NCBI RefSeq assembly: GCF_040227235.1
Contig: NZ_JBELNZ010000001.1
Location: 248,001-312,000, forward strand
Origin: Parafrigoribacterium_A soli
GTDB lineage: Bacteria > Actinomycetota > Actinomycetes > Actinomycetales > Microbacteriaceae
DNA length: 64,000 nt
Direction of reading: 5' to 3'
Below are positions 44,577 through 53,614 of this stretch, one piece after another. The position numbers and the translations under genes were made by a program. Position 1 is the stretch's first letter, and each line of letters starts with the position of its first letter. The notes under the pieces were generated by a model. It searched no databases. It was given only the letters and a program-made list of their open reading frames with translations, and had not been told where the DNA came from.

Positions 44577-45167
44577 CTAGGCCTTGTCGGCGTCGGACGC
44601 CGCTACGGCGTCAACATCGCTGTTGTCGACCTGCTGCGGCGTCTCCTGCACGGTGGTGGTCGATGCGGCCTCGGCCTCGTCGACTGCAACGTCAGCAGCG
44701 GCGGCATCTGCTGCCGCCGGGGACTCAACGGAGGCATCCGCTGCCTGGTCGTCGCCGGTTGCTGCCGCGGCGGTCTCATCGGCGGCGGGCTTCTCCTCCG
44801 CCTTGGGAGCGGGAACCTCGGCCTTGGGCTTCAGGACGGCCTTCTTCTTCTCGTCTGCCTGGAACTCGACCTTGGCTTCCTTCACCTTGACGGTGTTCTT
44901 CGGGTTCTTCTCACCCTTGAAGGTGCCCCAGTCGCCCGTGAGCTTGAGGAGTGCCTCGACCTGCGGGCTGGGCTGCGCGCCCACGCCGAGCCAGTAGAGC
45001 GCGCGCTCCGACTTGACCTCGATGAGCGACGGCTCCTCGGTGGGGTGGTACTTGCCGATCTCCTCGATGACGCGACCGTCGCGCTTGGTGCGCGAGTCGG
45101 CGACAACGATGCGGTAGTACGGTGCACGGATCTTGCCCATGCGCTTCAAACGAATTTTTACAGCCAC
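44577..45167 (-). CDS. rpsP: 30S ribosomal protein S16 with long acidic tail
   Basis: 196 residues. The first 80 or so are canonical S16 (VKIRLKRMGKIRAPYYRIVV, DSRTKRDGRVIEEIGKYHPT, SERALYWLGVGAQPSPQVEA). The remaining 110 are a low-complexity tail rich in Ala, Asp and Glu, much longer than in most bacteria. GTG start. Upstream lies a 144-base leader between this gene and the convergent exporter gene's end; no clear regulator is seen there. First gene of rpsP-khpA-rimM. Confidence 0.96.
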   Translation of the reverse strand: MAVKIRLKRMGKIRAPYYRIVVADSRTKRDGRVIEEIGKYHPTEEPSLIEVKSERALYWLGVGAQPSPQVEALLKLTGDWGTFKGEKNPKNTVKVKEAKVEFQADEKKKAVLKPKAEVPAPKAEEKPAADETAAAATGDDQAADASVESPAAADAAAADVAVDEAEAASTTTVQETPQQVDNSDVDAVAASDADKA

Positions 45168-45311
45168 AATTCTCCTGCGATTCTAGATATGGGAGCGAAC
45201 TGACAGCCGTGAGCGTGGGGGCACACTCGGCAGAAAGGTCTAAAAGGGAGCCTCACACCGTCTGATTAGAGGGTCGGACGACACGGACTCGACTAACCAT
45301 TCTGCCAGAGA

Positions 45312-46235
45312 TCAGCGGCTACTGCGTACCGGCTGTCTCGCGACGCTTCGGCGGCGACTGATGGCGACCCCCGCGAGCGCCAGAACTCCCCCGATGATGG
45401 CGAGCACGCCGGGTATCTCGCCGAAGAAGATGAAGCCGAAAATCACCACGATCGTCGGCACGACGTAGGTCGTCACACCGAGCTGGCTCGCCGGCATCCG
45501 CGAGAGCGCGTACGCCCAGGTGCTGAAGGCCAGGGCTGTCGGTACGGCCCCGAGGTAGAGCATCCCGAGGATGGAGCTGATCGGGGCCGCGGCGAGTTCG
45601 GGGATGAGCTGCCCCGCGAACGGCAGGCAGGCGATGGCCCCGATGACGCAGCCCATCCAGGTGACCTCTGCGGCGGGAAGCCGCAGCAGAGCGCGCTTCT
45701 GGCACAGCACGCCAACCGCGTAGGTGAAGGCCGCAAGCAGCGCCCACAGCATACCGCTGAGGTCGCCGAAGCCGGATGCGCCCATACCGAGGCCGATGAG
45801 CACGACTCCGAGAAATGCCACTCCCGCGCCGATCGCGAGCCAACGCGGGATGCCCTCCCCCAGGAACAGTCCTGCTCCGAGCGCGATGAGGATAGGGCCG
45901 ATGTTGACGATCATGGCCGAGGTGCCTGCGTCGAGAGTCTGCTCCGCGGTGTTGAGCGCCACGTTGTACGCACCGAACCAGGCGACCCCGAAGACCAGAA
46001 TGAGAAGCCACTCGCCGCGGGTCGGGCGCACCCAGCGTCGCCCGATCAGCACGAGCGAGAGCAGCACGGCACCGACGAGCAGGCGCCCGAGGGCGAGGGC
46101 ACCGCCGGAGAAGTGCGGGGCGACGCCGCGAATCACGAGGAACGCGCTTGCCCACGCGAGCACCGTCACGACGATCGCAACGATGACGCTGGGCGCGATC
46201 GTACGGGATCTCGGGCCTGCCTGCGCTGTGGTCAC
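45312..46235 (-). CDS. EamA/DMT family transporter
   Basis: 307 residues with ten hydrophobic segments in two homologous halves (EamA repeats). Typical stretches: VTVLAWASAFLVIRGVAPHF in helix 1, SAMIVNIGPILIALGAGLFL in the first repeat and LAFSTWAYALSRMPASQLGV plus TYVVPTIVVIFGFIFFGEIP in the second. Members export amino acids, nucleobases or other metabolites; the substrate is unknown. GTG start at the end nearest the LLM oxidoreductase gene, whose coding region ends 36 bases away. Confidence 0.9.
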   Translation of the reverse strand: MTTAQAGPRSRTIAPSVIVAIVVTVLAWASAFLVIRGVAPHFSGGALALGRLLVGAVLLSLVLIGRRWVRPTRGEWLLILVFGVAWFGAYNVALNTAEQTLDAGTSAMIVNIGPILIALGAGLFLGEGIPRWLAIGAGVAFLGVVLIGLGMGASGFGDLSGMLWALLAAFTYAVGVLCQKRALLRLPAAEVTWMGCVIGAIACLPFAGQLIPELAAAPISSILGMLYLGAVPTALAFSTWAYALSRMPASQLGVTTYVVPTIVVIFGFIFFGEIPGVLAIIGGVLALAGVAISRRRSVARQPVRSSR

Positions 46236-46271
46236 TCGCTCAGGCTAGCCGCGGCGTCCGACATTCGCTCT

Positions 46272-47069
46272 TCAGCGAGCGTTGGTCGAGTCACGCCAGG
46301 CGAGCCAGTCCTTGACCCCGGCCAGGTTGTAGTCCGGTCCCGTGATGCCGACCGTGAAGAGGGTCGCGCCGAGGGCCACCATCTCGTCCACCTGATGCGT
46401 GGTGCGATCGCGGATCTCGGTGGAGATCTCGATCTCGCTCGTGTCGCGGCCGACATCCGCCCCGTGCGCCGCGAGGATGCCGAGCTTGCGCTCGAGAACC
46501 TCGGGATTGCTGAAGCTGTGCCAGATGTCGGCGTGCTTCGCCACGAGGCGCAGCGTCTTCTTCTCGCCGCCGCCGCCGATCAGAACGGGGATTCTGCGGG
46601 TGGGAGGCGGGTTGAGCTTGCCCCAGCGCGCCTCGATGATCGGGAGATTCGCCGCGAGGGCGTCGAGCCGCTTGCCGACCGTGCCGAACTCGTAGCCATA
46701 TTCCTCGTAGTCGCGCTCGAACCAGCCGGAGCCGGTGCCGAAGATGAAACGGCCGACGCCGGTGCCCTTCGCGCTGATGTGGTCGATGGTGCGGGCCATG
46801 TCCGCCTGCAGGTTGGCATTGCGGTAGCTGTTGCAATTGACCAGGGCGCCGAGCTCGACCCTGCTGGTCTGCTCGGCGAGGGCCGCGAGCATCGTCCAGG
46901 ACTCGAAGTGCAGGCCATCCGGTGCGCCAGACAGCGGGAAGAAGTGGTCCCAGTTGAAGATCACGTCGACGCCGAGGGCCTCGAGCTCTGCCGCGGTGTC
47001 GCGGATCTTCTCGTACGGGGCGTGCTGCGGCGCGATCTGGACGCCGATGCGGATGGGTCGCTGAGTCAT
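46272..47069 (-). CDS. LLM-class F420-dependent oxidoreductase
   Basis: 265 residues of the luciferase-like monooxygenase fold (TIM barrel). Motifs: IRIGVQIAPQHAPYEKIRDT, FNWDHFFPLSGAPDGLHFES, VELGALVNCNSYRNANLQAD, FGTGSGWFERDYEEYGYEFG and IPVLIGGGGEKKTLRLVAKH. The FGTGSGW pattern is typical of actinobacterial F420-dependent LLM enzymes, but use of F420 rather than FMN is inferred from family similarity. The substrate is unknown. ATG start. Confidence 0.86.
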   Translation of the reverse strand: MTQRPIRIGVQIAPQHAPYEKIRDTAAELEALGVDVIFNWDHFFPLSGAPDGLHFESWTMLAALAEQTSRVELGALVNCNSYRNANLQADMARTIDHISAKGTGVGRFIFGTGSGWFERDYEEYGYEFGTVGKRLDALAANLPIIEARWGKLNPPPTRRIPVLIGGGGEKKTLRLVAKHADIWHSFSNPEVLERKLGILAAHGADVGRDTSEIEISTEIRDRTTHQVDEMVALGATLFTVGITGPDYNLAGVKDWLAWRDSTNAR

Positions 47070-47167
47070 CCGTCAAGCCTAAGCCGCGAGGGCTGCCGGT
47101 GCCGCGAGGGCCGCGGTTCATACACCCGCCCTCGCGACACACGGCAGCCCTCGTCGATACAGGATCC

Positions 47168-47857
47168 TCAGCGACGACGCAGCAGCACGATCGTGAGCGG
47201 CCCGAAGGCGAGCAGCATCGCGAGGAGCTGCACCGCACCGGCCGGGATGCCCCCGACGAAGTTCGCCACGACCATCACGATCGCCGCGACCGGCACCCAG
47301 ACCGCCACGAGCCTGGCCCTCCGGAGGCCGACCGTGAGCAGGATCGGTCCGAGCGAGAACCCGACGAGGAACAGGATGAGCAGCAGGTTGCCGAGCAGCC
47401 CGCCGTCGTCCGCACCCTGGACGGCCTCCGCCGCCTTCGTCGAGACGCTACTCGCCGCGAGGTCGCTCGAGAGGCCGAAGAACAGCGCGAGGTGGCCGAC
47501 GCCGGCGATGAGGCCGAGCGCCGTGATCGAGCCGCCCACGGTCGTGAGCACCCAGCCGCGGTCGCGCACGACGCTCGTGATCGCACCGATGCCCGCGACC
47601 CAGAGCAGGGGGCCGAGCACGGAGAGCACGCTCGTGATCGCCCACACCCCCTGGTGCGCGTTGACGATGCCAACGATCGTGTCTGACGCACTCGTCGGCT
47701 GCAGCGTCCACTGCACAATCGTCGTGACGACGAGGCTGAGCATGCCGGCGATCATGCCGATCGCGCCGACGAGTCGCCAGCTTCGCTCGGCGTGAGACAG
47801 CACGCCCTGTGCTGCGACAGGCTCTGGCCGACGTTCCGTTTTCTGTTCCGTGTTCAT
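47168..47857 (-). CDS. Hypothetical multi-pass membrane protein
   Basis: 229 residues, no family recognised. A charged N-terminus of about 35 residues is followed by six hydrophobic segments: LVGAIGMIAGMLSLVVTTIV, GVWAITSVLSVLGPLLWVAG, VLTTVGGSITALGLIAGVGH, LLGNLLLILFLVGFSLGPIL, VWVPVAAIVMVVANFVGG and AVQLLAMLLAFGPLTIVLL. The ATG at 47857 has AAGGGA upstream; an in-frame extension would add a basic segment without support. It is divergent from a two-component kinase gene across 189 bases, so it may be a target or accessory of that system. Confidence 0.7.
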   Translation of the reverse strand: MNTEQKTERRPEPVAAQGVLSHAERSWRLVGAIGMIAGMLSLVVTTIVQWTLQPTSASDTIVGIVNAHQGVWAITSVLSVLGPLLWVAGIGAITSVVRDRGWVLTTVGGSITALGLIAGVGHLALFFGLSSDLAASSVSTKAAEAVQGADDGGLLGNLLLILFLVGFSLGPILLTVGLRRARLVAVWVPVAAIVMVVANFVGGIPAGAVQLLAMLLAFGPLTIVLLRRR

Positions 47858-48046
47858 GGGGTTGGTCCCTTCTCGAGGAATGTTTGTACGAGCCTGCGGC
47901 TTCGCACCTCGGCGGCGCTTCCGTCGCGGGGGCGAAAAGCCATGGCACGCGAGCGAAATCGGCGGATGCCGCATCCGCCCTGATGCGGAGCGTCGTCACC
48001 CGAAATGCCGACGCCGCCGTGCCATAGCGAGCAATAGAGTGGGCCA

Positions 48047-49198
48047 ATGTTCGGTCGTCTGGCCCCGTGGCTGCGTCGCCCGGTCGCCGGATTCGCCACC
48101 GGAGACCTGCTGCTCGCCGCGGTGCTGTGCGCGATCGCCGTGGCGAGCGTGCTCACCGGCAACCCCTACGAGGGGCCGCTCTACATCACGCTCCCGGTCG
48201 CGATCGTGTCGACCGCGGCCCTCGCCTGGCGCGTGAGATGGCCGGCGATGAGCGTCGTTCTGCTCGTCGCCGCGGAACTCGTGCAGACCTTCACCTCTCA
48301 GGTGCCGGGCTCGCTGTGGGCGCTCGTCGTCTCGATCATCGTCGTCTATTCGGTTGCCGCCCACTATTCGGAGGGCAGGGCCGCGATCTACGGGCTCGTC
48401 ATGGTCGGCACCTCCATGCTCGAGGAGCGCGTCGACAACGGCGTCGACTACCTCTTCATCGTCGTGCTGTTCGGCGGGACCTGGTTGCTTGGAAGGGCGA
48501 GCCGGCTGTGGCGGGGTCGCGTGAACCACGCGGAGCAGCGTCAACACGACCTCGCCAGGATCGCCGTGGCGGAGGAGCGGCTGCGCATCGCGAGGGAACT
48601 GCACGACGTGGTCGCGCACAGCCTGAGCGTCATCTCGGTGCAGGCCGATGCCGCGGATGCCGCGCTGGCCCGCGACCCGGCACTCGCGCACGAGCCACTG
48701 CGGGCGATCCATGCGAGCGCGCGCGGTTCGCTGCACGAGATCCGCGACATGCTGCAGTTGCTTCGCAGCGAGGACGACGCGGATGCCGACAGCACGCTGC
48801 GACCGACGCCAGGCCTCGCCGCGATTGATGAGCTGCTCGCGAGCGCCGAGCGGGCGGGACTCACCGTTGAGGCGACGATCGAACCGGGGGCGGAGCCGAT
48901 TCCGCCGGTCGTCGATCTCGCGAGCTACCGCATCCTGCAGGAGGCGCTCACGAACGCGGCGAAGCACGCGGGAGCCGTGGTCGTGCGCGTGATCGTGCGC
49001 CGCGCATCCGATCACCTGGAGCTCGAGGTGCGGAACGGCCCGGGCACCTCGCGACCGAGGATCGCAAGCGCAGGCGTCGGGCTGCTCGGCATCCGCGAGC
49101 GCGTCGAGCTGGTCGGAGGCACGCTGCAGACCCGGTCGACTCCCGATGGCGGCTGGCTGCTGCACGCCGAACTCCCGCTCGACGGCGGTGCGCGATGA
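48047..49198 (+). CDS. Sensor histidine kinase (DesK/NarL-type)
   Basis: 383 residues. Four or five membrane segments fill the first 145 residues (LLAAVLCAIAVASVLTGNPY, LYITLPVAIVSTAALAWRV, MSVVLLVAAELVQTFTSQVP, LWALVVSIIVVYSVAAHYSE). HisKA_3 has the phospho-acceptor in IARELHDVVAHSLSVISVQA. The HATPase domain has ILQEALTNAAKHAGA and VGLLGIRERVELVGGTLQ. ATGA overlap with the following regulator. There is no periplasmic sensor domain, so a membrane signal is likely. Confidence 0.92.
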   Translation: MFGRLAPWLRRPVAGFATGDLLLAAVLCAIAVASVLTGNPYEGPLYITLPVAIVSTAALAWRVRWPAMSVVLLVAAELVQTFTSQVPGSLWALVVSIIVVYSVAAHYSEGRAAIYGLVMVGTSMLEERVDNGVDYLFIVVLFGGTWLLGRASRLWRGRVNHAEQRQHDLARIAVAEERLRIARELHDVVAHSLSVISVQADAADAALARDPALAHEPLRAIHASARGSLHEIRDMLQLLRSEDDADADSTLRPTPGLAAIDELLASAERAGLTVEATIEPGAEPIPPVVDLASYRILQEALTNAAKHAGAVVVRVIVRRASDHLELEVRNGPGTSRPRIASAGVGLLGIRERVELVGGTLQTRSTPDGGWLLHAELPLDGGAR

Positions 49199-49860
49199 CC
49201 ACCGTGCTGCTCGTGGACGACCAGCAGCTCGTGCGCACGGGCTTCAGGCTCATCCTCGATCTCGAAGACGACATGACCGTTGTGGGCGAGGCCTCCGACG
49301 GTCAGGAGTGCCTGCGGCTCGTCGCCGAAACCCAGCCGGACGTCGTGCTCATGGACGTGCGGATGCCCGTGCTCGATGGCATCGAGGCCACCAGGCGCCT
49401 CAGCGAGGCCGGCTCCGCGAGCCGCGTGCTCATGCTCACGACCTTCGATCTCGACGAGTACGTGTACGACGCGATGCGCGCCGGCGCGAGCGGATTCCTG
49501 CTGAAGGACGCCCCTCGCGAGCAACTGGTGTCAGCGGTGCGGGTGGTTGCGCGGGGTGAGGCGATGCTCGCGCCCTCGGTCACGCGGCGGCTGATCGAGC
49601 AGTTCGTGCGGATGCCCGCGCCATCCGACGGCGTGCCCGAGGCGATGCGGGAACTGAGTTCGCGGGAGCGCGAGGTGCTCGCCCTGCTCGTGCGCGGCCT
49701 GTCTAACTCGGAGATCGCGAGCCGGATGATCCTCGGTGAGGCGACGGTCAAGACCCACGTCGCCCGGCTGCTCGCGAAACTGGGCGTGCGCGACCGCATG
49801 CAGGCGGTCATCCTCGCCTACGAGTCGGGCTTCATCCGCCCGGGCGAGCCGCGCGCCTAG
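49195..49860 (+). CDS. LuxR-family two-component response regulator
   Basis: 221 residues. Receiver: LLVDDQQLVRTGFRLIL, phospho-acceptor Asp in VVLMDVRMPVLDG, switch Lys in FLLKDAPREQL. DNA-binding LuxR domain: LSSREREVLALLVRGLSNSE then LGEATVKTHVARLLAKLGVR. It overlaps the kinase gene by four bases, and its end overlaps the convergent ffh stop by four bases. Targets are unknown; the divergent membrane protein gene is a candidate. Confidence 0.93.
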   Translation: MTTVLLVDDQQLVRTGFRLILDLEDDMTVVGEASDGQECLRLVAETQPDVVLMDVRMPVLDGIEATRRLSEAGSASRVLMLTTFDLDEYVYDAMRAGASGFLLKDAPREQLVSAVRVVARGEAMLAPSVTRRLIEQFVRMPAPSDGVPEAMRELSSREREVLALLVRGLSNSEIASRMILGEATVKTHVARLLAKLGVRDRMQAVILAYESGFIRPGEPRA

Positions 49861-51419
49861 CGGCCGAGCAGCTTCTGCAGCGAGGCGAGCTCTTCCTCGG
49901 TGGGCGCACCCTTGCCCTTGGCGCCACCGAGTCCGAAGCCCGAACCACCCGCGGATGCCGCCGGCTTGGTCCCCGCCGCGAGCGCAGCGTTCTCCGCCGC
50001 CCGCTTCGCCGGGTTGCCCGACTTCGAGCCCTTCTTCTTCTGCTGCTGCTTACCGCGACCACCGCCGAAGCCCGCGCCCGGAATCGGGCCCATGCCCGGA
50101 ACCTGCGGCACGCCACCCTTGGCGACGGTCTTCATCATCTTGGCCGCCTGCTCGAAGCGGTTGACCAGGGCGTTGACCTCGGTCACCGTTGTGCCGGAAC
50201 CCTTGGCGATGCGTACGCGGCGCGAGCCGTTGAGCACCTTCGGCTGGCGGCGCTCCTGCAGCGTCATCGACTGGATGATCGCTTCGGTGCGGGTGATCTC
50301 CGACTCGTCGAAGTTCTCGAGCTGCTGCCGCATGCCCTTGGCGCCAGGAAGCATCCCGAGCATGCCCTTGATCGAACCCATGTTCTTGAGCTGCTGCATC
50401 TGGCTGAGGAAGTCTTCGAGGGTGAAGCTGTCTGTCGCGAACTTCTCGGCGACCTTGCGCTGCTCCTCCTCGTCGAAGGTCTTCTGCGCCTGCTCGATGA
50501 GGGTGAGAATGTCACCGAGGTCGAGGATGCGGCTCGCCATGCGGTCGGGATGGAACGGCTCGAAGTCGCCCAGTCCCTCACCCGTCGAGGCGAACAGGAT
50601 CGGACGACCGGTCACCGAGGCGACGGAGAGCGCAGCACCACCGCGCGCGTCGCCGTCGAGCTTCGTGAGCACCACACCGGTGAAGTCGACGCCATCCTGG
50701 AACGCCTTCGCCGTGGCCACGGCATCCTGACCGATCATCGCGTCGATGACGAACAGCACCTCGTCGGGGTCGACGGCCTTGCGGATGTCCGCGGCCTGTT
50801 TCATGAGTTCCGCGTCGACGCCGAGACGACCGGCGGTGTCGACGATCACGGTGTCGTACTGCTTGTCGCGCGCGAACTTGAGCGCGTCCTTCGCCACCCT
50901 GACCGGGTTACCCACGCCGTTGCCGGGCTCTGGCGCGAACACGGCGACGCCGGCCTGCTCACCGACGACCTGCAGCTGCGTGACGGCGTTCGGGCGCTGG
51001 AGGTCGGCCGCCACGAGCAGGGGGGTGTGGTTTTCGGCCGCCAGCCACTTGGCGAGCTTGCCGGCGAGGGTGGTCTTACCCGCGCCCTGGAGGCCTGCGA
51101 GCATGATGACGGTCGGCGGGTTCTTGGCGAACTGGATGCGGCGGGCCTCGCCACCGAGGATCTGGATGAGCTCGTCGTTGACGATCTGCACGACCTGCTG
51201 GGCCGGGTTCAGCGCCTTCGACACCTCGTCGCCGAGGGCGCGCTCACGCACGCGGCCGGTGAAGTCCTTCACGACATCCAGCGCGACGTCGGCGTCGAGC
51301 AGGGCGCGACGGATCTCGCGCACGGTGCCATCGACGTCCGCCGGGCTCAGCTTGCCCTTGCCGCGGAGGTTCCTGAAGGTTTCGGTGAGGCGGTCGGTCA
51401 GATTTCCAAAAGTGGCCAT
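49857..51419 (-). CDS. ffh: Signal recognition particle protein Ffh
   Basis: 520 residues. GTPase that binds 4.5S RNA and signal sequences and docks on FtsY. N domain (LTDRLTETFRNLRGKGKLSP), G domain (G1 MLAGLQGAGKTTLAGKLAKW, G3 DTAGRLGVDAELM, G4 LTKLDGDARGG) and the Met-rich M domain (FLSQMQQLKNMGSIKGMLGM). The M domain carries an additional C-terminal tail rich in Lys, Gly and Ala. ATG start, divergent by 39 bases from the carbonic anhydrase-like gene. Confidence 0.97.
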   Translation of the reverse strand: MATFGNLTDRLTETFRNLRGKGKLSPADVDGTVREIRRALLDADVALDVVKDFTGRVRERALGDEVSKALNPAQQVVQIVNDELIQILGGEARRIQFAKNPPTVIMLAGLQGAGKTTLAGKLAKWLAAENHTPLLVAADLQRPNAVTQLQVVGEQAGVAVFAPEPGNGVGNPVRVAKDALKFARDKQYDTVIVDTAGRLGVDAELMKQAADIRKAVDPDEVLFVIDAMIGQDAVATAKAFQDGVDFTGVVLTKLDGDARGGAALSVASVTGRPILFASTGEGLGDFEPFHPDRMASRILDLGDILTLIEQAQKTFDEEEQRKVAEKFATDSFTLEDFLSQMQQLKNMGSIKGMLGMLPGAKGMRQQLENFDESEITRTEAIIQSMTLQERRQPKVLNGSRRVRIAKGSGTTVTEVNALVNRFEQAAKMMKTVAKGGVPQVPGMGPIPGAGFGGGRGKQQQKKKGSKSGNPAKRAAENAALAAGTKPAASAGGSGFGLGGAKGKGAPTEEELASLQKLLGR

Positions 51420-51458
51420 GGTGCATCCAGTTTAACCGGCCGCCGCTATGTTGATGGC

Positions 51459-51974
51459 ATGAGCGCACTGATTCTGCCCTTTGACGGCAACTCCCCCGAG
51501 ATCGACGGCTCCGCGTGGGTCGCGCCGAACGCCACGCTCATCGGCCGGGTCACGCTCGGCGAGCGGGCGAGCGTCTTCTACGGCTCCGTGCTGCGCGCGG
51601 ATGTCGACTCGATCACGATAGGCGCCGGCAGCAACATCCAGGACAACGTCTCCGTGCATTGCGACGCAGGCATCCCCACCACGGTCGGTCGCGGCGTGAG
51701 CGTGGGCCACTCCGCGGTGCTGCACGGCTGCACGGTCGAGGATGACTGCCTGATCGGAATGGGTGCCACGGTGCTGAATGGCGCGGTGATCGGCGTCGGA
51801 TCGCTCATCGCGGCCGGAGCCGTCGTGCTGGAGGGAACCATCGTTCCACCCGGCTCGCTCGTCGCGGGAGTGCCCGGGAAGGTGCGTCGCGAACTGAACC
51901 ACGAGGAGCGTGAGCACATCCGCGAGAACGCACGGCACTACCTGGAGATCAGCAGCGCCCACGCGAAGATCTAG
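51459..51974 (+). CDS. Gamma carbonic anhydrase-like protein (left-handed beta-helix)
   Basis: 171 residues. The hexapeptide repeats of a left-handed parallel beta-helix run through most of the chain (VAPNATLIGRVTLGERASVF, IGAGSNIQDNVSVHCDAGIP, VSVGHSAVLHGCTVEDDCLI, GMGATVLNGAVIGVGSLIAA). Three histidines in HCD, GHSAVLHG match the metal ligands of gamma-class carbonic anhydrase/YrdA proteins. Catalysis of CO2 hydration is not proven for most bacterial members. It converges with nnrD with a four-base overlap of the ends. Confidence 0.88.
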   Translation: MSALILPFDGNSPEIDGSAWVAPNATLIGRVTLGERASVFYGSVLRADVDSITIGAGSNIQDNVSVHCDAGIPTTVGRGVSVGHSAVLHGCTVEDDCLIGMGATVLNGAVIGVGSLIAAGAVVLEGTIVPPGSLVAGVPGKVRRELNHEEREHIRENARHYLEISSAHAKI

Positions 51975-52843
51975 GCGCGCTGCCCGAGCTCGAGCAGCAG
52001 CGACGGCAGCTCGTCGATGAGCTCTCGCGCCAGGAAGCCGGTCGGTCCGATGCGGGCCGAGAGGCGATCGCCCGCGGTGATGTGCAGGTGTGAGCCCCAA
52101 CAGGCTGCCTGTGCCGGATCGGCGCCCCTCGCCATCAGCCCGGCGATGGCGCCCGCGCGCACGTCTCCACTGCCCGAGGTGCCGAGCCCACCGGGCCCCG
52201 AGCCGAGTCGCCAGCGGCGCCCATCCGGTGAGGAGATGAGTCCGAAACAGGTGACGACGGCGTTGTAACGCCGCGCCAGCTCGGGGATGTCGACCTCGAG
52301 GTCGCGGATGTCCCTGCCGAGCAGCCGCTCGGCCTCGCCCTTGTTCGGCGTGAGCACGAGGCGCCCAGCCCAGCCCTCGAGCGCGTCACCGAGTTCGGGG
52401 AGCACCCCGAGCGCGTAGGCGTCGAGCACGAACGAGGTGGACTCGCCGCCGAGCGGCGAGAGAGCGCGAAGCAGGGCCTGGGTCTCGTCGGCGTCGTCCA
52501 GGCCGGGTCCGATGAGCACCACATCCGTCGCGGCGAAGGCCTGTTCAAGGCGCGCGGCCCCCTCGGCGAGAACGGCACCCGCGCTCGATTCGGGCAGCGC
52601 GAGCACGGCCGACTCCGGCATGGCAACGGCGAGCGCGGGCGCCACCGAGCCGGCGACGGCCATGCTCAGTCGGCCGGTACCCACTCGCAGAGCCGCGGTG
52701 CCCGCGAGCAGCACCGCCCCGGGGGTGCTGCTCGCACCGCCGACCACGAGCACGCTGCCCCTCGCGTACTTCGAGTCCGCACCGCTCGGCAGCGCCCACT
52801 CGCGCAGCAGGTCGGGGGTGATGGTGCTAACGGGGTTCGACAT
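51971..52843 (-). CDS. nnrD: ADP-dependent NAD(P)H-hydrate dehydratase
   Basis: 290 residues, repairs damaged NAD(P)H hydrates using ADP (EC 4.2.1.136). Ribokinase-like fold with SVLVVGGASSTPGAVLLAGT, VLIGPGLDDADETQALLRAL, RLVLTPNKGEAERLLG and the anion-hole motif GTSGSGDVRAGAIAGLMARG. It is the dehydratase domain alone; the epimerase domain (NnrE) is not fused and not seen. Its 5' end overlaps the histidine phosphatase gene by 17 bases. Confidence 0.9.
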   Translation of the reverse strand: MSNPVSTITPDLLREWALPSGADSKYARGSVLVVGGASSTPGAVLLAGTAALRVGTGRLSMAVAGSVAPALAVAMPESAVLALPESSAGAVLAEGAARLEQAFAATDVVLIGPGLDDADETQALLRALSPLGGESTSFVLDAYALGVLPELGDALEGWAGRLVLTPNKGEAERLLGRDIRDLEVDIPELARRYNAVVTCFGLISSPDGRRWRLGSGPGGLGTSGSGDVRAGAIAGLMARGADPAQAACWGSHLHITAGDRLSARIGPTGFLARELIDELPSLLLELGQRA

Positions 52844-53567
52844 CCCGATCTCCTGTGTGGGCCGTGACGGGGGCGTTGAGGCTCTTGAGGTGCTCGACCG
52901 AGTTGTGGATTCCGAGGGACCACTCCCCCGTGCCGCTCGGCCGCCGCAGAATAGTGACGGCGGCGTTCAGCACGGGCTCGGTGCGCGCGAGCTCGAGCAG
53001 CTCGCGTTCGCTCAGTCGCTCGCAGATGTAGCGCAGGTTCATGATGATGGCGTCGTGCGCGACGATCAGCACCCGCTCTCCGTCGCACTCGCGATCGAGG
53101 TCGGCCAGGAGCGAACGCAGCCTGAGCGCAACGTCGGCCCAGGATTCGCCGCCGGGCGGCCGGTAGTAGAACTTGCCGAGGCGGGTGCGCCTGGCATCCT
53201 CACGCGGATAGTGGCTCACGACGCCGCGGTGGGTGTACGTGTCGAGGATGCCGAGCTCCCGGTCGCGCAGGCGTTCGTCTGCTCGCGGTGCAAGCGACAT
53301 CCGCTGGTCCGTAAGAGCAATGGATGCCGTGTCTGCCGCCCGCAGGTAGGGCGAGCACCATGCGGCCTGCGGGAACTGCTCGTCGGCGAGCGAGCGAAGC
53401 CAGACGGCGAGTGCCTCGGCCTGGCGGCGACCCGTGTCGCTGAGCGGAACGTCGGCGTCGCGCAGCGGCGCGTCGACCCGATCGGCGCCGTTGCGCTCGG
53501 CTTGCGTGGCTGCCACGTTGGCCGTGCTCTCGCCGTGGCGGACGAGGATCAACTCGCGAACACCCAT
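52827..53567 (-). CDS. Histidine phosphatase family protein
   Basis: 246 residues of the phosphoglycerate-mutase-like branch of the His-phosphatase superfamily. The catalytic RHG motif is LILVRHGESTANVAA (phospho-His). The second conserved region CSPYLRAADTASI follows, and the second His is in LIVAHDAIIMNLRY. The specific substrate cannot be told. It lies 47 bases downstream of ftsY and upstream of nnrD, probably one transcript. Confidence 0.9.
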   Translation of the reverse strand: MGVRELILVRHGESTANVAATQAERNGADRVDAPLRDADVPLSDTGRRQAEALAVWLRSLADEQFPQAAWCSPYLRAADTASIALTDQRMSLAPRADERLRDRELGILDTYTHRGVVSHYPREDARRTRLGKFYYRPPGGESWADVALRLRSLLADLDRECDGERVLIVAHDAIIMNLRYICERLSERELLELARTEPVLNAAVTILRRPSGTGEWSLGIHNSVEHLKSLNAPVTAHTGDRDVEPR

Positions 53568-53614
53568 CGTTCGACCCTACAACTGGAGCGATTCGGCAGG
53601 CTGTGTGATCGGTG

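Noticed and set aside
45200..45300. Possible tRNA in the rpsP leader (GGTTAGTCGAGTCCG resembles a T-arm)
   Set aside because: No acceptor stem, anticodon arm or CCA-compatible pairing could be built around it.
51447..51461. TATGTT as -10 of a leaderless carbonic anhydrase-like transcript
   Set aside because: No -35 at a suitable distance and the hexamer match is poor, so it is not listed as a promoter.
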